From an uncultured Clostridiaceae bacterium (GTDB lineage: Bacteria > Bacillota > Clostridia > TANB77 > CAG-508): DNA of 12,217 nt. The notes under the pieces are model-generated. The model had not been told where the DNA came from. It saw only the letters and a list, made by a program, of their open reading frames with translations, and ran no database searches. The DNA lies in the NCBI GenBank assembly GCA_958417695.1, contig CATZDQ010000028.1:1-12217 (forward strand). The letters are read 5' to 3'. Position numbers and translations under genes: made by a program. Positions 11,656-12,217 of this stretch are shown piece after piece. The stretch's first letter is position 1, and every line of letters starts with the position of its first letter.

Positions 11656-12217
11656 ATGGAAGAGAGAGGAGTCACATTAGTAAGTTTAGTAGTCTCCATA
11701 ATTATTATCATCATTTTAGCAGGAATTAGTATACAGGTAACGATTGGAGAAGATGGTATTATAACAAAAGCCAAACAGGCCAAACAAAATATAACTTTAG
11801 CAGGGGAAGCAGAGGCTATGCAATTAAACCAGTTATATTATGAATTAGAAACTGGTGGTGAAATGTCAGAAGATGAAGAGTCTTCCAAAAAAGATGAAAT
11901 ACTTGCTTTACTACAAAAGCAAGTAGAAGAATTACAAAAACAGGTGGCTAGCTTGCAAACGGAAAATGCAGAGTTAAAGAAACAGATACAAGATTTAAAT
12001 ACGCAAATAGCTAATTTACAAAAAGAAATAGCCGATTTAAAAGCACAAATTGCTTCTAAAAATATAGAAATCGCAGATTTAAAGAAGCAAGTCAGTGAAA
12101 AAGAAGCAAAGATACAAGATTTACAAAATCAATTGAACAATTTAAATGCTTTACTAACCCAGACAAATGCCACAGCTGATAAAATATTATCTGGTTATAA
12201 AGCTTATAGTGGGGGAA
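11656..12217 (+). CDS. Prepilin-like membrane protein with a long coiled coil (partial)
   Basis: At least 187 codons are visible and the frame is open to the right edge. Residues 1-27 look like a type III/IV prepilin leader: MEERG, then VTLVSLVVSIIIIIILAGIS. Cleavage would fall after Gly5. The conserved Glu at mature position 5 is replaced by Ser, as in the clostridial pilin-like family whose N-termini read GITLIALV. A GEDGIITKAKQA segment follows, also typical of that family. Residues about 80-168 are a regular heptad coiled coil rich in Leu, Ile, Gln and Lys (QKQVEELQKQVASLQ, QIANLQKEIADLKAQIA). The visible end, ADKILSGYKAYSGG, resembles the start of a surface-repeat domain. The ATG at 11656 has AAAGGA about 12 bases upstream; the coding start is otherwise set by the leader motif. 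It is divergent from rluD. Its promoter is unclear (TTTACA at 11538 with a poor -10). It is probably a surface stalk or pseudopilin-like protein. Confidence 0.75.
   Translation, partial: MEERGVTLVSLVVSIIIIIILAGISIQVTIGEDGIITKAKQAKQNITLAGEAEAMQLNQLYYELETGGEMSEDEESSKKDEILALLQKQVEELQKQVASLQTENAELKKQIQDLNTQIANLQKEIADLKAQIASKNIEIADLKKQVSEKEAKIQDLQNQLNNLNALLTQTNATADKILSGYKAYSGG

Noticed and set aside
11562..11783. Minus-strand frame of 73 codons at the right end
   Set aside because: It is antisense to the prepilin-like leader and has no ribosome site; the plus frame shows leader and heptad patterns.
1..12217. tRNA, rRNA, riboswitch, insertion sequence or attachment site
   Set aside because: I saw no cloverleaf-like GC-rich segment, no riboswitch core, no transposase or integrase motif, and no long direct or inverted flanking repeats.

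Overview
The window is AT-rich DNA (roughly one third G+C by eye). It has strong AGGAGG-type ribosome binding sites, TTG as well as ATG starts, sigma-A promoters with TATAAT boxes, and many intrinsic terminators. Together with a SpoVB/MurJ-type flippase beside HU, and exact Spo0A-box 7-mers, this points to a low-GC Firmicute of the class Clostridia, probably gut-associated. I cannot name a species. No tRNA, rRNA, CRISPR array, transposase or integrase is visible.

Region 1-1060. The first 23 codons of a leftward gene sit at the left edge behind a 420-bp control region. That region holds four exact Spo0A-box 7-mers (TTCGACA/TGTCGAA), two tandem near-consensus leftward promoters, and an opposing promoter-terminator pair that could make an antisense RNA of about 70 nt. 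A leftward 188-aa protein with a duplicated W-YA-SS-W module (489-1055) ends inside its own terminator.

Region 1060-4600, all leftward. There is a membrane-anchored M23 endopeptidase, an HU DNA-binding protein and a SpoVB/MurJ-family lipid flippase. This is a cell-wall and nucleoid housekeeping block, and each gene carries visible expression signals.

Region 4600-9650 is the least ordinary part. A rightward VirD4/TraG-like coupling ATPase (4990-7302) meets, across a perfect 13-bp terminator stem, a leftward 93-aa protein with six CxxC knuckles. Beyond it, a leftward two-gene operon encodes a triple-S1-domain RNA-binding protein translationally coupled to a replication-relaxation-type winged-helix protein. 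Coupling ATPases and replication-relaxation proteins are typical of conjugative elements, but no relaxase, VirB4 ATPase, pilus gene or integrase is present. The set may be an element remnant or a fixed chromosomal DNA-handling module.

Region 9650-12217. Two 23S rRNA pseudouridine synthases (RluD-like then RluB-like) form a leftward operon. Divergent from them, and cut by the right edge, is a prepilin-like membrane protein carrying a long coiled coil.
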